Source: Planctomycetota bacterium (GTDB lineage Bacteria > Planctomycetota > J058). Taken from it: a DNA stretch of 33,273 nt. Below, piece after piece: positions 8,296 through 15,977 of the stretch. Position 1 is the stretch's first letter, and each line of letters begins with the position of its first letter. The translations under genes were made by a program, and so were the position numbers. The stretch is from positions 1 through 33,273 of the forward strand of contig RFHU01000364.1 in the NCBI GenBank assembly GCA_003695705.1. The letters run 5' to 3'. The notes under the pieces are model-generated. The model saw nothing but the letters and a program-made list of their open reading frames with translations, was not told where the DNA came from and searched no databases.

Positions 8296-9297
8296 ATGAG
8301 AACGCACGCGTTGACCTTGGGGCTCGCGCTGACCTCGGGGCTCGCGCTGGTCGTGAGCGCGGCGCCGGCGGCGGCCGCCCCCCGGCGGCCCTCCATGCGC
8401 TGGGTCCCCGCGCACCCGAGCAACTACACTCGCCGCTCGAGCCGCACCATTCGGCGGATCGTGATCCATACGATCGAGGGGAGCGAAGCGGCCGGGGTGA
8501 GCTGGTTCCAGAACCCTCGCGCGAACGTGTCGGCGCACTTCGTCGTGGCCCACAGCGGACGGATCACCCAAATGCTGCGCGAGAGCGACCGCGGCTGGCA
8601 CGCGGGCGTTTCCTCGGTCAATGCCGACTCCATTGGGATCGAGAACGAGGGCTGGGCCTACCGGAACACCTGGACCGAGGCGCAGTACCGAGCCCTCGCG
8701 GACCTCGTCCGCTACCTGATCCACAAGTACAGCATTCCCCTCGACCGCCGGCACATCGTGGCCCACTCCGAAGTGCGCAACGGCAAGGTGGACCCCGGCC
8801 CCCACTTCAACTGGGGCAAACTCTTCCGGCTCGTCGGCGCGGGCGCCCCCCCGGTGCCCTCGAGCACCACCACCCCGAACACGAACGCAAGCACCCCCCG
8901 CGTTCCCGCCGGAACGCGCACCGCCGTCGAGGTCACCGCGAGCGCCCTCAACGTACGCACACGCGCCTGGGGCACCGTTCTCGGCCAGGCCACGCGGGGC
9001 GAGCGCTTCGTGGTCATTGGGCAACGCTCGGGCTGGTTGCGCATTCACTGGGGCGGCCGCGACGGATGGATCCACGGCAACTACGCCCGTCGCGTCGCCA
9101 GCGAAGGCGTGGAAATTACCGCCAGCGTGCTCAACGTGCGCAACGGCCCCTCCACGCGCTACGGCCGCCTCGGCGTGTGCTACCGCGGCCAGACCTTCGT
9201 CGTCGTCCGTCGCCAAGGCTCCTGGGCCCTGGTCCAGTTCGACGGGCGCCGGGGCTGGCTGCACGCCGGCTACACCCGAAGCGTCTCCCTTCGCTAA
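8296..9297 (+). CDS. Exported N-acetylmuramoyl-L-alanine amidase (Amidase_2) with two SH3 domains
   Basis: A 333-residue protein with a signal peptide (1-28, ending AAPAAAA). The catalytic domain (about 35-180) matches the AmpD/T7-lysozyme amidase fold. It has zinc ligands H58 (IVIHTIEG), H157 (IVAHSEV) and D166 (KVDPGPHF), with E116 (SIGIENEG) and K164 at the positions that are catalytic in AmpD. After a Thr/Pro/Asn-rich linker come two bacterial SH3 domains (about 195-262 and 265-331) with the characteristic LNVR, GWxxI and GWLH motifs. The expected reaction is cleavage of the bond between N-acetylmuramic acid and the stem peptide, with the SH3 domains binding the wall. A strong GGGGGAGG ribosome-binding site (8282-8289) sits six bases before ATG 8296, which fixes the start. 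All key residues are present. Confidence 0.93.
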   Translation: MRTHALTLGLALTSGLALVVSAAPAAAAPRRPSMRWVPAHPSNYTRRSSRTIRRIVIHTIEGSEAAGVSWFQNPRANVSAHFVVAHSGRITQMLRESDRGWHAGVSSVNADSIGIENEGWAYRNTWTEAQYRALADLVRYLIHKYSIPLDRRHIVAHSEVRNGKVDPGPHFNWGKLFRLVGAGAPPVPSSTTTPNTNASTPRVPAGTRTAVEVTASALNVRTRAWGTVLGQATRGERFVVIGQRSGWLRIHWGGRDGWIHGNYARRVASEGVEITASVLNVRNGPSTRYGRLGVCYRGQTFVVVRRQGSWALVQFDGRRGWLHAGYTRSVSLR

Positions 9298-9356
9298 CGC
9301 GCTCTTCCTCCTCTTCTGCCGGCGCGGGGTAGGCACTGCCGGAGCCGGCGCCGCGC

Positions 9357-9983
9357 TCACCCGTCGCCTTCGGCGCCTTCGATCTCGGAAAGAGAGCACT
9401 CGCTCGCCTCGATGCCCGCGAGGACTTCGTCGCGGGCGAGGGTGAGAGGAACTCCTCGCCCCTCGAAGGGCTCGAAGTCCGCCAACGCCGCGGCCGTCTC
9501 CGCGAAGTCCGAGGGCACGAAGGCGTACCCCTCGACGTCCGACCACCCCGGGGCGATCTCGAAGCCCCCCTCGCCCAACACGCAGCGGAGCCACCCCGTG
9601 CGCTGATCGGAGAAATCGTAGGGGAGGTAGATCACCGCTCCCACGTCCGCCGCCTCCACGGCCTCGCGCCACTGCCGGAGGAGGGCCCTCAGCGACGGGA
9701 TCGCGCTCCGCTCGGCGCGCCCTTCTTCTCGATCCAGGGCGTAGTAGTAGCTGTCGCTGCGCGCGACGAAGGGCCCAAGGCGCAAGACGAGGTCGTCGTG
9801 TTCGGTGCCGTTGGGCTCGTAGACCAAGCTCAACGTCGTAGGCGGTGGATCCCGTCGATGCCGGGCCGTCCGCTCGAGCCTGTCTGCGGTCCAAAAGGTC
9901 GCGCACGAAGAACAGTAGGGGGAGTCCTGGCCTCGATGCGCCCTGACCTCGAGGGCACCGGAGCAGTTGGAGCACTCCCTCAT
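9357..9983 (-). CDS. Hypothetical protein with N-terminal zinc ribbon
   Basis: A 208-residue protein starting at ATG 9983. The first 30 residues contain paired cysteines (CSNC at 4-7 and CSSC near 24-27) that would form a small zinc ribbon. The rest is an acidic, mixed alpha/beta cytoplasmic domain with no signal peptide or membrane segment and no motif I recognise. It is rich in Asp/Glu at the C-terminus (ECSLSEIEGAEGDG). The frame stays open upstream, but the zinc ribbon beginning right after this Met supports the start. It lies on the same strand as hflX, 316 bases downstream of it, and ends convergently with the amidase gene. Composition and codon use look like the neighbours, so the gene is probably real, but no function can be assigned. 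Confidence 0.6.
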   Translation of the reverse strand: MRECSNCSGALEVRAHRGQDSPYCSSCATFWTADRLERTARHRRDPPPTTLSLVYEPNGTEHDDLVLRLGPFVARSDSYYYALDREEGRAERSAIPSLRALLRQWREAVEAADVGAVIYLPYDFSDQRTGWLRCVLGEGGFEIAPGWSDVEGYAFVPSDFAETAAALADFEPFEGRGVPLTLARDEVLAGIEASECSLSEIEGAEGDG

Positions 9984-10299
9984 GCGCAGCCCGCCCCCGA
10001 GCGCCGGCACCGGACGGGGGCCACCAGACCCCGTGCCCCGCGCGTCGCAACGCACAAGACAGCCGACCACGCGCCAAAGTCGGGGGGAAGCGTGCCCGAG
10101 GGCCAGAAGGGAACCCTTCCCCGCGAACGCCGGGCGCGCGAGGGCGGGGGAGCGCGTCGGATCGGATCCGTCGATCCTCGCGGCGCCCGGTTGGCGCAGG
10201 GGCTCGTGGCGGCGCTCGGCAGGGACGACGCGGGGCGCCCGCGGCCGCGGGTCCGCGGCGACGAGCCGCCGGCGGCGCCCGTGGCCGGAGACCGCAGGT
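9984..10299. other. Intergenic stretch without a recognisable gene
   Basis: 316 bases separate the end of hflX from the zinc-ribbon gene. Both strands carry short or shadow-like open frames of Arg/Pro/Ala-rich composition. The stretch holds several GC-rich inverted repeats, for example CGGATC-G-GATCCG near 10157 and GGCGCCGCCGGCGGC-type runs near 10270, which could form structures downstream of hflX. I see no T-run, no clear promoter and no RNA gene. Confidence 0.4.
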
Positions 10300-11658
10300 T
10301 CACGCCCCGTCTCCGCTCGCCGTGCGCGGGACGGTTCGTAGGCGGATTCCTTCGCGACGACGCAAGCGAGCCTGGGCGGCGCCGAGCACCCGCGGATGAC
10401 ACTGCACGCGCAGGCAGAGTTCCTCGCCCTCGAGGCGCTTGTCGAGGACTTCGCTGAACCCCTCGAAGAAGGCGATCGCGCGCCCCTCACGAACGTCGAG
10501 GCGCAGCTCGACCTCGACCTCGTCCGCCGCGGCCCGCTCGTCGACGAGGCGACGCAGCGCGTCGAGTCCCTCTCCGGTCTTCGCCGAGACGCGCACCGTG
10601 TCGGTGAGCCGCGCCTCGAGGTAGGGGAGGAGCTCGCGCTCCGCCGCGTCGACCTTGTTGAGGACCACCAGCTCGGGTCGCTCGCCGAGGCCGAGCTGGG
10701 CGAGGACCTCCCGCACCGCGCGCACCTGCTCGAGCGGCGCGGGGTCGCTGGCGTCGACGACGTGGAGGAGGAGATCGGCGGTCACGACTTCCTCGAGGGT
10801 GGCGTGGAAGGACTCCACGAGGTGGTGCGGCAGGTGGCGAATGAAACCGACCGTGTCGGAGAGGAGGACGGTCCGGCGCTGGCCGACCTTCCAGGGGCGG
10901 GTGCGCGTGTCGAGGGTCGCGAACAAGCGATCCGCCACCAGCACCTCCGAGGCGGTGAGCCGGTTCATGAGCGTGCTCTTGCCCGCGTTGGTGTAGCCGA
11001 CCAGCGCGACGCAGAAGGCTTCGGCGCGCGCCGCGACTTCGCGCTCCTTGCGCGCCCGCACGCGCGCCAGCTCGCGGCGCAGCTCTTGGATCCGAAGGCG
11101 CACCAGGCGGCGGTCGATCTCGAGCTGCTTCTCGCCCGGCCCACGCAGCCCGACCCCGGGGTCGAGGTGGCTCCACATTTTCCGCAGGCGCGGAAGCGAG
11201 TATTCGAGCTGAGCGACTTCGACCTGCAGGCGGGCCTGCGGGGTGCGGGCGTGGCTGGCGAAAATGTCGAGGATCAACTCGGTGCGGTCGATCACCTTCT
11301 TCCCCAGCCGCTTCTCGAGGTTGCGCCGCTGCCCGGGGCTGAGGTCGTTGTCGAAAATGACCACGTCGGCCCCGTGCTCGGCAACGAGCTCGCCGATGCG
11401 CGCGACCGTCCCCTTCCCCACGCAAGTGGCAGCGTCGAGGCGATCTCGGCGCTGGACCACGTGCTCGCCCACGACCACCACGCCGGCCGTGTCCGCGAGG
11501 CGCTCGAGCTCCTCGAGGGGAACCGGGCGCTCGCAGCGAGGGTCGCGGCGCGGCACCGCTGCGGCGAGCACCGCCACCTCGGGACGACGCTTGGTGGTGA
11601 GCGATCTGGGGCTCCGGTCCGGCGCCGGCGCGTTCTCTGCAGTCCAGCCTCGTGCCAT
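10300..11658 (-). CDS. hflX: GTPase HflX
   Basis: A 452-residue GTPase of the HflX family, of the usual length. The N-terminal HflX domain (about 25-150) includes DNDLSPGQRRNLE and DRTELILDIFASHA. A helical linker follows with the family signature GVGLRGPGEKQLEIDRR (about 168-184). The G domain has G1 GYTNAGKS (221-228), switch I FATLDTRTR, G3 DTVGF (268-272) and G4 NKVD (334-337), with a C-terminal beta domain. HflX binds ribosomes and splits stalled 70S particles in species where it has been studied. The start at ATG 11658 is supported by a TATGTT box six bases upstream. It follows the kinase gene by 42 bases on the same strand but appears to have its own promoter inside that gap. No key residue is missing. 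Confidence 0.95.
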   Translation of the reverse strand: MARGWTAENAPAPDRSPRSLTTKRRPEVAVLAAAVPRRDPRCERPVPLEELERLADTAGVVVVGEHVVQRRDRLDAATCVGKGTVARIGELVAEHGADVVIFDNDLSPGQRRNLEKRLGKKVIDRTELILDIFASHARTPQARLQVEVAQLEYSLPRLRKMWSHLDPGVGLRGPGEKQLEIDRRLVRLRIQELRRELARVRARKEREVAARAEAFCVALVGYTNAGKSTLMNRLTASEVLVADRLFATLDTRTRPWKVGQRRTVLLSDTVGFIRHLPHHLVESFHATLEEVVTADLLLHVVDASDPAPLEQVRAVREVLAQLGLGERPELVVLNKVDAAERELLPYLEARLTDTVRVSAKTGEGLDALRRLVDERAAADEVEVELRLDVREGRAIAFFEGFSEVLDKRLEGEELCLRVQCHPRVLGAAQARLRRREGIRLRTVPRTASGDGA

Positions 11659-11664
11659 TGCTAG

Positions 11665-11670
11665 AACATA
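11665..11670 (-). promoter_or_regulatory. -10 box TATGTT for hflX; leaderless start
   Basis: On the minus strand TATGTT is followed by CTAGCA and then ATG at 11658, again exactly six bases. A -35-like GCGACA (11690-11695) lies 19 bases upstream, a long but tolerable spacing. The promoter sits in the 42-base gap after the kinase gene. Confidence 0.55.
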
Positions 11671-11700
11671 CCCCGTCGGGGGCGGGCGCTGTCGCGCGAA

Positions 11701-13392
11701 TCAGCCTTGGCGGAGCACGACCCGGGTGGCGGCCGCCTCGCGCTCGGCCTCGGCGATCCGCTCGCGAAGGCGCTGGATCTGCGCCTCGACCACATCGGCC
11801 GGGAGTCCCTCGGGGGGACTCTCCAAGAGGGCCTCGTAGCGGGCGAGGGCCGCCCGCGCCCGCTCGAGCGAGGCACGCTCCTCGAGGCCGGCGAGCACCC
11901 AGCCCGCGTAGGCCCGCGCGGCCTCGCCCGGCGCCCCGGCCAGCACCGCCTCCGCCATTTCGCGCATGCCCTCGACGTCCCCTTCGGCCTCGTAGATCCC
12001 CAAGAGGAGCAGGGCCGCCTCGCTTCGCAGACGCGCGTCGCCGTCGGAGAGGGTCTCTCGGAGCAGGCTGACGGCCTTCTCCGTGCGCCCGAGCTTGATG
12101 TTCGTCTTGGCCACCGAGAGCCGGGTCGTGCGCAAGCCGCTGGATCCGCCGGGCCCGCGGCGACTCCGCGCGTCGGGACTGAGCACGAAGACGCGCTGGC
12201 TCGGAGCGCGCGCGAGGGCCTCGCCTCGGCGTGCGCGCTCGATGCCCTCGAGGAGTTCGTCGTAATCGCCGATCCGCCGCTCCGGCGACTTCTGCATCAT
12301 GTGCAGGAGGAGTGCCTTGGCCGCGGCCGGAACGTCCCGCTCGGAGGGGAAGACCAGCGGGTCGTTGATGTGCTTGAGGATGATCGCCACGGGCGAGTCG
12401 GCCTCGAAGGGAGGGGCCCCGTAAAGGAGGAAGAACAAGGTCGCGCCCAGCGAATAAATGTCCGAGCGGTGGTCGACCTTGGCGCCGCGGCCTTGTTCGG
12501 GGGACATGTAAAGGGGAGTGCCCATGACGACCCCCGTGGAGGTGAGGTCGAGGGTGTGCCCCATGGCGGCCTTGGCTTTGGCCAGGCCGAAGTCGGTGAT
12601 CTTGACCTGACCTCCGCCGGTCAGGAGCAGGTTCGAGGGCTTGACGTCGCGGTGAATGATCCGCGCCTCCGAAGCCGCTCGGAGGCCGAGGGCGGTCTGG
12701 CGGACCGCGTCGAGGGCCCGGTCGACGGGAAGGGGACCGCTCGCGCGTACCCGCTCGGCAAGGTCCTCGCCCTCGACGTATTCCATGGCGAAGTAGTGAA
12801 AGGGCTCGTCGGCGCGGGAGATCGAGTAAATGTGCGTAATGTTCGGATGCGAGAGCTTCCCGCAGGCGCGGGCCTCTCGACGGAAGCGCTCGATGAAACT
12901 GCGGTTGCGGGAGAGGCTGGGCGAGAGCACTTTCAGAGCGACCGGGCGGTCGAGGGCGAGGTCGTGCGCGCGGTAGACCACGCCCATGCCCCCCTTGCCC
13001 AAGACGTCCTCGATGCGAAAGGAACCGAGTTCGGTCCCCGCGGGAAGTTCGGGCTGCTCGCCGTCGCCCGGCGTCGTCTCGCCCAGAGCGCCCGGCCCGC
13101 AGGCCGGGGTCGACTCGCGCAGGGCAGCGTCGATCCGCCGCAGCTCGCTGGTGCGCTCGCCCGGCCCTTCGCCCGGCGGGAGCACCGCGAGGGTCTCGCT
13201 GCTGCTGACGCGCCGGCGGAGGCGCTCGCGCAGCTCCTCCCAAGCCGGGGGCACCTCCCCCGCCGCCAGCCGGTGCGCGTGCTCGCGGCGCGCCTCGGAG
13301 GAGCAAGCGGGGCAACGAAAGACGAAAGCCAACTCGACGCGATCGACGTCGAGGGGTTCGCCGCACGCGCAGAACTCACTGGGTTCGTCCAT
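11701..13392 (-). CDS. Pkn-type Ser/Thr protein kinase with N-terminal zinc ribbon and C-terminal helical repeats
   Basis: A 563-residue soluble kinase. Residues 7-30 hold paired cysteines (FCACG, CPAC) predicted to form a zinc ribbon. The kinase domain (about 125-395) is complete: glycine loop GKGGMGVVY (132-140), VALK lysine K154, catalytic HRDVKPSN (247-254), DFG (267-269), GTPLYMSPEQ and HRSDIYSLG. The C-terminal 150 residues are helical and TPR-like (KAVSLLRETLSDGDARLRSEA onward), suitable for binding a partner. There is no transmembrane segment, so it should act in the cytoplasm. The start at ATG 13392 places the zinc ribbon at the N-terminus, with GGGGAAG as ribosome-binding site; an upstream in-frame start would add an Arg-rich tail that looks spurious. 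It is divergent from a second kinase gene. Confidence 0.92.
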   Translation of the reverse strand: MDEPSEFCACGEPLDVDRVELAFVFRCPACSSEARREHAHRLAAGEVPPAWEELRERLRRRVSSSETLAVLPPGEGPGERTSELRRIDAALRESTPACGPGALGETTPGDGEQPELPAGTELGSFRIEDVLGKGGMGVVYRAHDLALDRPVALKVLSPSLSRNRSFIERFRREARACGKLSHPNITHIYSISRADEPFHYFAMEYVEGEDLAERVRASGPLPVDRALDAVRQTALGLRAASEARIIHRDVKPSNLLLTGGGQVKITDFGLAKAKAAMGHTLDLTSTGVVMGTPLYMSPEQGRGAKVDHRSDIYSLGATLFFLLYGAPPFEADSPVAIILKHINDPLVFPSERDVPAAAKALLLHMMQKSPERRIGDYDELLEGIERARRGEALARAPSQRVFVLSPDARSRRGPGGSSGLRTTRLSVAKTNIKLGRTEKAVSLLRETLSDGDARLRSEAALLLLGIYEAEGDVEGMREMAEAVLAGAPGEAARAYAGWVLAGLEERASLERARAALARYEALLESPPEGLPADVVEAQIQRLRERIAEAEREAAATRVVLRQG

Positions 13393-13412
13393 GTCCGCTT
13401 CCCCGCAGCCGG

Positions 13413-13418
13413 ATTGTA
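13413..13418 (-). promoter_or_regulatory. -10 box TACAAT for the minus-strand kinase
   Basis: TACAAT on the minus strand differs from consensus by one base and ends 20 bases before ATG 13392. That would leave a leader of about 13 bases containing GGGGAAG. No convincing -35 is seen. Confidence 0.45.
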
Positions 13419-13497
13419 GTGAACGACGCGAGCCCGAGCGAGGCCGTGGACCCCGAGCCCGGACGCGGCGCACCCCGAGGAGACCTCCCGGGCGGAC

Positions 13498-13506
13498 TGC
13501 TAAGAT
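13498..13506 (+). promoter_or_regulatory. Extended -10 box TGCTAAGAT for the plus-strand kinase
   Basis: TGC followed by TAAGAT gives an extended -10 element. Transcription would begin near 13513, leaving a leader of about 47 bases that carries the purine-rich ribosome-binding site AGGGAGAGGGG (13541-13551) before GTG 13560. No -35 is evident. Confidence 0.45.
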
Positions 13507-13559
13507 GGACTTCCCTCGCGGGATCGAAGACGCTGCCCGCAGGGAGAGGGGCTCGCGGG

Positions 13560-15101
13560 GTGGACCAACGCGATCGACTGGTTGCCGACCTCGCCGTGCG
13601 GCTGGGCCTGATCGAGCCCGCGGCCCTCCGGCGACTCCCGCCGCTGCGCGCGCAGTTCCCTACGCGGCCCCTCGAGCGCCTCCTCCTCGACGTCGGCCTC
13701 CTCGACACCGCAGGCCACCAGCGCCTCGTCGCCGGCCTGCGCGCCGCCTCCTCGGCGCCCCCGAGCGAAGCGCGCAGCGCTGCGCTCCGGCGCCGTGGGC
13801 TCTCCGACTCGGACGTCCTGCCCCTTCCGCCGAGCGACGAGGAGGAACTCGAGGTTCCCGACGACGTCTTCGACGAACCAACCCTCGTCCTCGGCGACGA
13901 AGGGACTGCCGAACCCGCCGTCTTCGACCAGAAAACCGTCGTCCTCCCCGACGACGAACCCGCCGTCTTCGACCAGAAAACCGTCGTCCTCCCCGACGAC
14001 GAACCCGCCCTCGAACTCCTCCCCGGCGGCGACTCGGACCGCCTCGAACTCGCTCTGCCCCCCGAAGAGGACCCGCGCCTCGCAGAGGGCGCCCCGACCC
14101 CGCCGCCGTCCCCCGGCGCGCGCCAGGACAAGGTGCTCACCGGATCCGAGTTCCAGCGCCGCCTCGAGAAGCGCCAGGGCTTCGAGGGGTTTCGGCTGGG
14201 GGACTACCGCATTCTGGGCGAGATCTCACGAGGCGCCTTCGGCGTGGTGCTCGACGCCGAACCGGGCGGAGTGACCAAGAGCATTGGCCTCGACCGCGGC
14301 TACGAAGGAAACGTCGCCCTCAAGGTCTCGCTGGAAAACCGCAGCGACCCGCGCGCAACCGAACGCTTCCTCGAAGAAACGCGCGTCCAGATCGGCTTCG
14401 ACCACCCGCACATCGTGCGGATCTTCGACTGTGGGGTGGAGGCCGGCCTCACCTACTACTCCATGGAGCGGATCGAAGGGCTCGAGGCGCGCCGCCACGT
14501 CCTCGACAACGGCCCCATGCCGCCCCTCCTTGCCGTGCGCATCGTCAAGGAGATCGCTGCGGCCCTCGCCTACGTGCACCAGCGCCGGATCTACCACCGC
14601 GACCTCAAACCGCACAACATCCTCCTCGACCAACGTACGCGGCCCTGGCGAGCGGTCCTGATCGACTTCGGGCTCGTGACCGAACACCTCGCGGGCGACA
14701 AGGACAAGGGGCTGATCCTGGGCACGCCCTCCTACATGCCTCCCGAGCAAGCGCAGCCGCGGGGTGGCCACGGCCCCATCAACGCCACGAGCGACATCTA
14801 CGCCCTCGGCGCGACCCTCTACTTCTTCCTCACCGGCCGCGCCCCCTTCACCGACCGCGACCCGCGCAAGATCATCCGCAAGGTGGTCAACCAAGCCCCC
14901 GTCGACCCCGCCGAGCTCAACCCCGCCGTCCCGCGCCGCATCGCCGACCTGTGCCTCAAGTGCCTGGCCAAGAAGCAGCGCGACCGCTACCACTCCGCGC
15001 GACAGCTCGAAGCCGAGCTCGAACGCGAGCTCCGGAGCGGGCAGCGAAAACTCAAGGCCAAGTCCTTTCTCGGGCGCTTCCTCGGCAAGAAGAAGCCCTG
15101 A
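13560..15101 (+). CDS. Ser/Thr protein kinase with long acidic N-terminal region carrying a tandem repeat
   Basis: A 513-residue cytoplasmic kinase. The first 60 residues are helical. Residues 75-190 are acidic and probably disordered, and contain a 15-residue unit PAVFDQKTVVLPDDE in two tandem copies after a related EPTLVLGDE. The kinase domain (about 215-490) has a looser glycine loop GEISRGAFGVV, lysine K255 (VALKVS), catalytic HRDLKPHN (346-353), DFG (369-371), GTPSYMPPEQ and SDIYALG, so it should be active. The C-terminus is Lys-rich (RKLKAKSFLGRFLGKKKP). The start at GTG 13560 is chosen because a strong ribosome-binding site lies eight bases upstream; the frame is open further up. It is divergent from the zinc-ribbon kinase. 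The repeated T-V-V-L motifs look like possible phospho-threonine sites for FHA domains, which is inference. Confidence 0.9.
   Translation: MDQRDRLVADLAVRLGLIEPAALRRLPPLRAQFPTRPLERLLLDVGLLDTAGHQRLVAGLRAASSAPPSEARSAALRRRGLSDSDVLPLPPSDEEELEVPDDVFDEPTLVLGDEGTAEPAVFDQKTVVLPDDEPAVFDQKTVVLPDDEPALELLPGGDSDRLELALPPEEDPRLAEGAPTPPPSPGARQDKVLTGSEFQRRLEKRQGFEGFRLGDYRILGEISRGAFGVVLDAEPGGVTKSIGLDRGYEGNVALKVSLENRSDPRATERFLEETRVQIGFDHPHIVRIFDCGVEAGLTYYSMERIEGLEARRHVLDNGPMPPLLAVRIVKEIAAALAYVHQRRIYHRDLKPHNILLDQRTRPWRAVLIDFGLVTEHLAGDKDKGLILGTPSYMPPEQAQPRGGHGPINATSDIYALGATLYFFLTGRAPFTDRDPRKIIRKVVNQAPVDPAELNPAVPRRIADLCLKCLAKKQRDRYHSARQLEAELERELRSGQRKLKAKSFLGRFLGKKKP
13911..14009 (+). repeat. 45 bp in-frame tandem repeat, 2.2 copies
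   Basis: Units 13911-13955 and 13956-14000 are identical, followed by nine bases of a third. The unit encodes EPAVFDQKTVVLPDD, so copy number could change without shifting frame. Confidence 0.9.
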
Positions 15102-15255
15102 GCCGACGCGCCCGCGGCGGCCACGCGCCGCCCGCCCCCTCTCCGGCGACCCGGGCACTCCCCAGCCCCCCCAGGGTCCCTCGCCCAAGCCCCAAGGCGC
15201 GACCCGAGCAAGCCCTTGCGCTGGAGAGCGTTGCACGAAAACCACCCGCACCCCC

Positions 15256-15284
15256 TTGACATTGAACTAGTCCGCTAGTTCAAT
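15256..15284 (+). promoter_or_regulatory. Sigma70-type promoter of the GntR-ABC operon
   Basis: A perfect -35 TTGACA (15256-15261), a 17-base spacer and TTCAAT (15279-15284) as -10. GTG 15294 follows nine bases later, so the mRNA would have almost no leader. An inverted repeat covers the spacer and most of the -10. Confidence 0.75.
15262..15283. promoter_or_regulatory. Operator palindrome inside the promoter
   Basis: A perfect inverted repeat TTGAACTAG-N4-CTAGTTCAA fills the space between the -35 and -10 boxes and overlaps five bases of the -10. A bound dimer would block RNA polymerase. The adjacent GntR-type gene is the obvious candidate for the binding protein, which implies autoregulation. 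The site is seen directly; the binding partner is inferred. Confidence 0.75.
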
Positions 15285-15293
15285 GGTCACCCA

Positions 15294-15977
15294 GTGAACC
15301 ACCTCCGCGACGGCACGCTGCGGCTGCGCCGCACGGAAGGGGCCCGCCCCCGCTGCCCCTTCTGTCGGGGCGCCTTCCTCCCCGGCGAACGGGTTCGGCG
15401 CTGCGCGACCTGCGGGGAAGCCCACCACTGGGAGTGCCTGGCCCTTCACGGCGGCTGCGCGGTCTACGGCTGCGAGGTCGCCCCCCCCAGAGAGGACGCA
15501 ATGGACGAGTGGAGCATCGACCCCGACGACCCCGTGCCCATCAGCGAGCAGATCACCTACCGGGTGCTCTTCGCCATCGCCAAGGGCGTCTACCGGCCCG
15601 GGGACCGCCTTCCGACCGTGCGCGAAGTGGCCGCGCGCCTCAAGGTCAACCCGAACACCGTCTCCAAGGCCTACCGCGACCTCGACCGCGACGGGGTCCT
15701 GATCAGCCGCCGCGGAGCCGGCGTCTTCGTTCATCCCGACGCGCCGCAGGTGGCCACCGAGCGGCGCCAAGCCCTGGTGCTCGCCCGCTGCGAGCGGGCC
15801 CTGGGCGAGGCCCTCGACGCCGGCCTCACCCCCGAGGAGATCCAAGAGGTCATCGTCAACGCCCTGCGGCGCGCCGCCCGCGCCCGCGGCCTCCCCCTCT
15901 CCGAAAACACCAGCACGCCGCGGTGGGCCGAGCGGGTCCTGGCGCGCCCCCGAAAGGACAGCAAGCATGAAGGTTGA
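15294..15977 (+). CDS. RING-like zinc finger fused to a YtrA-type GntR regulator
   Basis: A 227-residue protein. Residues 21-60 carry a cross-brace zinc-binding pattern: C21-x2-C24, C37-x2-C40, H45-x2-C48, C55 and C60, like the prokaryotic RING finger family. From about residue 78 comes a classic GntR winged helix (ISEQITYRVLF, RLPTVREVAARLKVNPNTVSKAYRDLDRDGVL), then a short helical C-terminus as in YtrA-type repressors. Family members repress adjacent ABC transporter operons, and here the ATPase gene overlaps by 11 bases. GTG 15294 is preferred over the internal ATG 15501 because the promoter ends nine bases before it and the cysteine pattern is intact. Starting at 15501 would give an ordinary YtrA-sized protein. 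Zinc binding is expected but unproven; what the RING-like part contacts is unknown. Confidence 0.88.
   Translation: MNHLRDGTLRLRRTEGARPRCPFCRGAFLPGERVRRCATCGEAHHWECLALHGGCAVYGCEVAPPREDAMDEWSIDPDDPVPISEQITYRVLFAIAKGVYRPGDRLPTVREVAARLKVNPNTVSKAYRDLDRDGVLISRRGAGVFVHPDAPQVATERRQALVLARCERALGEALDAGLTPEEIQEVIVNALRRAARARGLPLSENTSTPRWAERVLARPRKDSKHEG

Noticed and set aside
9984-10402. Small minus-strand gene between hflX and the zinc-ribbon gene
   Set aside because: Arg/Pro/Ser-rich translation overlapping hflX, with no ribosome-binding site or motif.
15501-15503. ATG as start of the GntR regulator
   Set aside because: It would remove an intact RING-like cysteine pattern, while a strong promoter lies just before GTG 15294.
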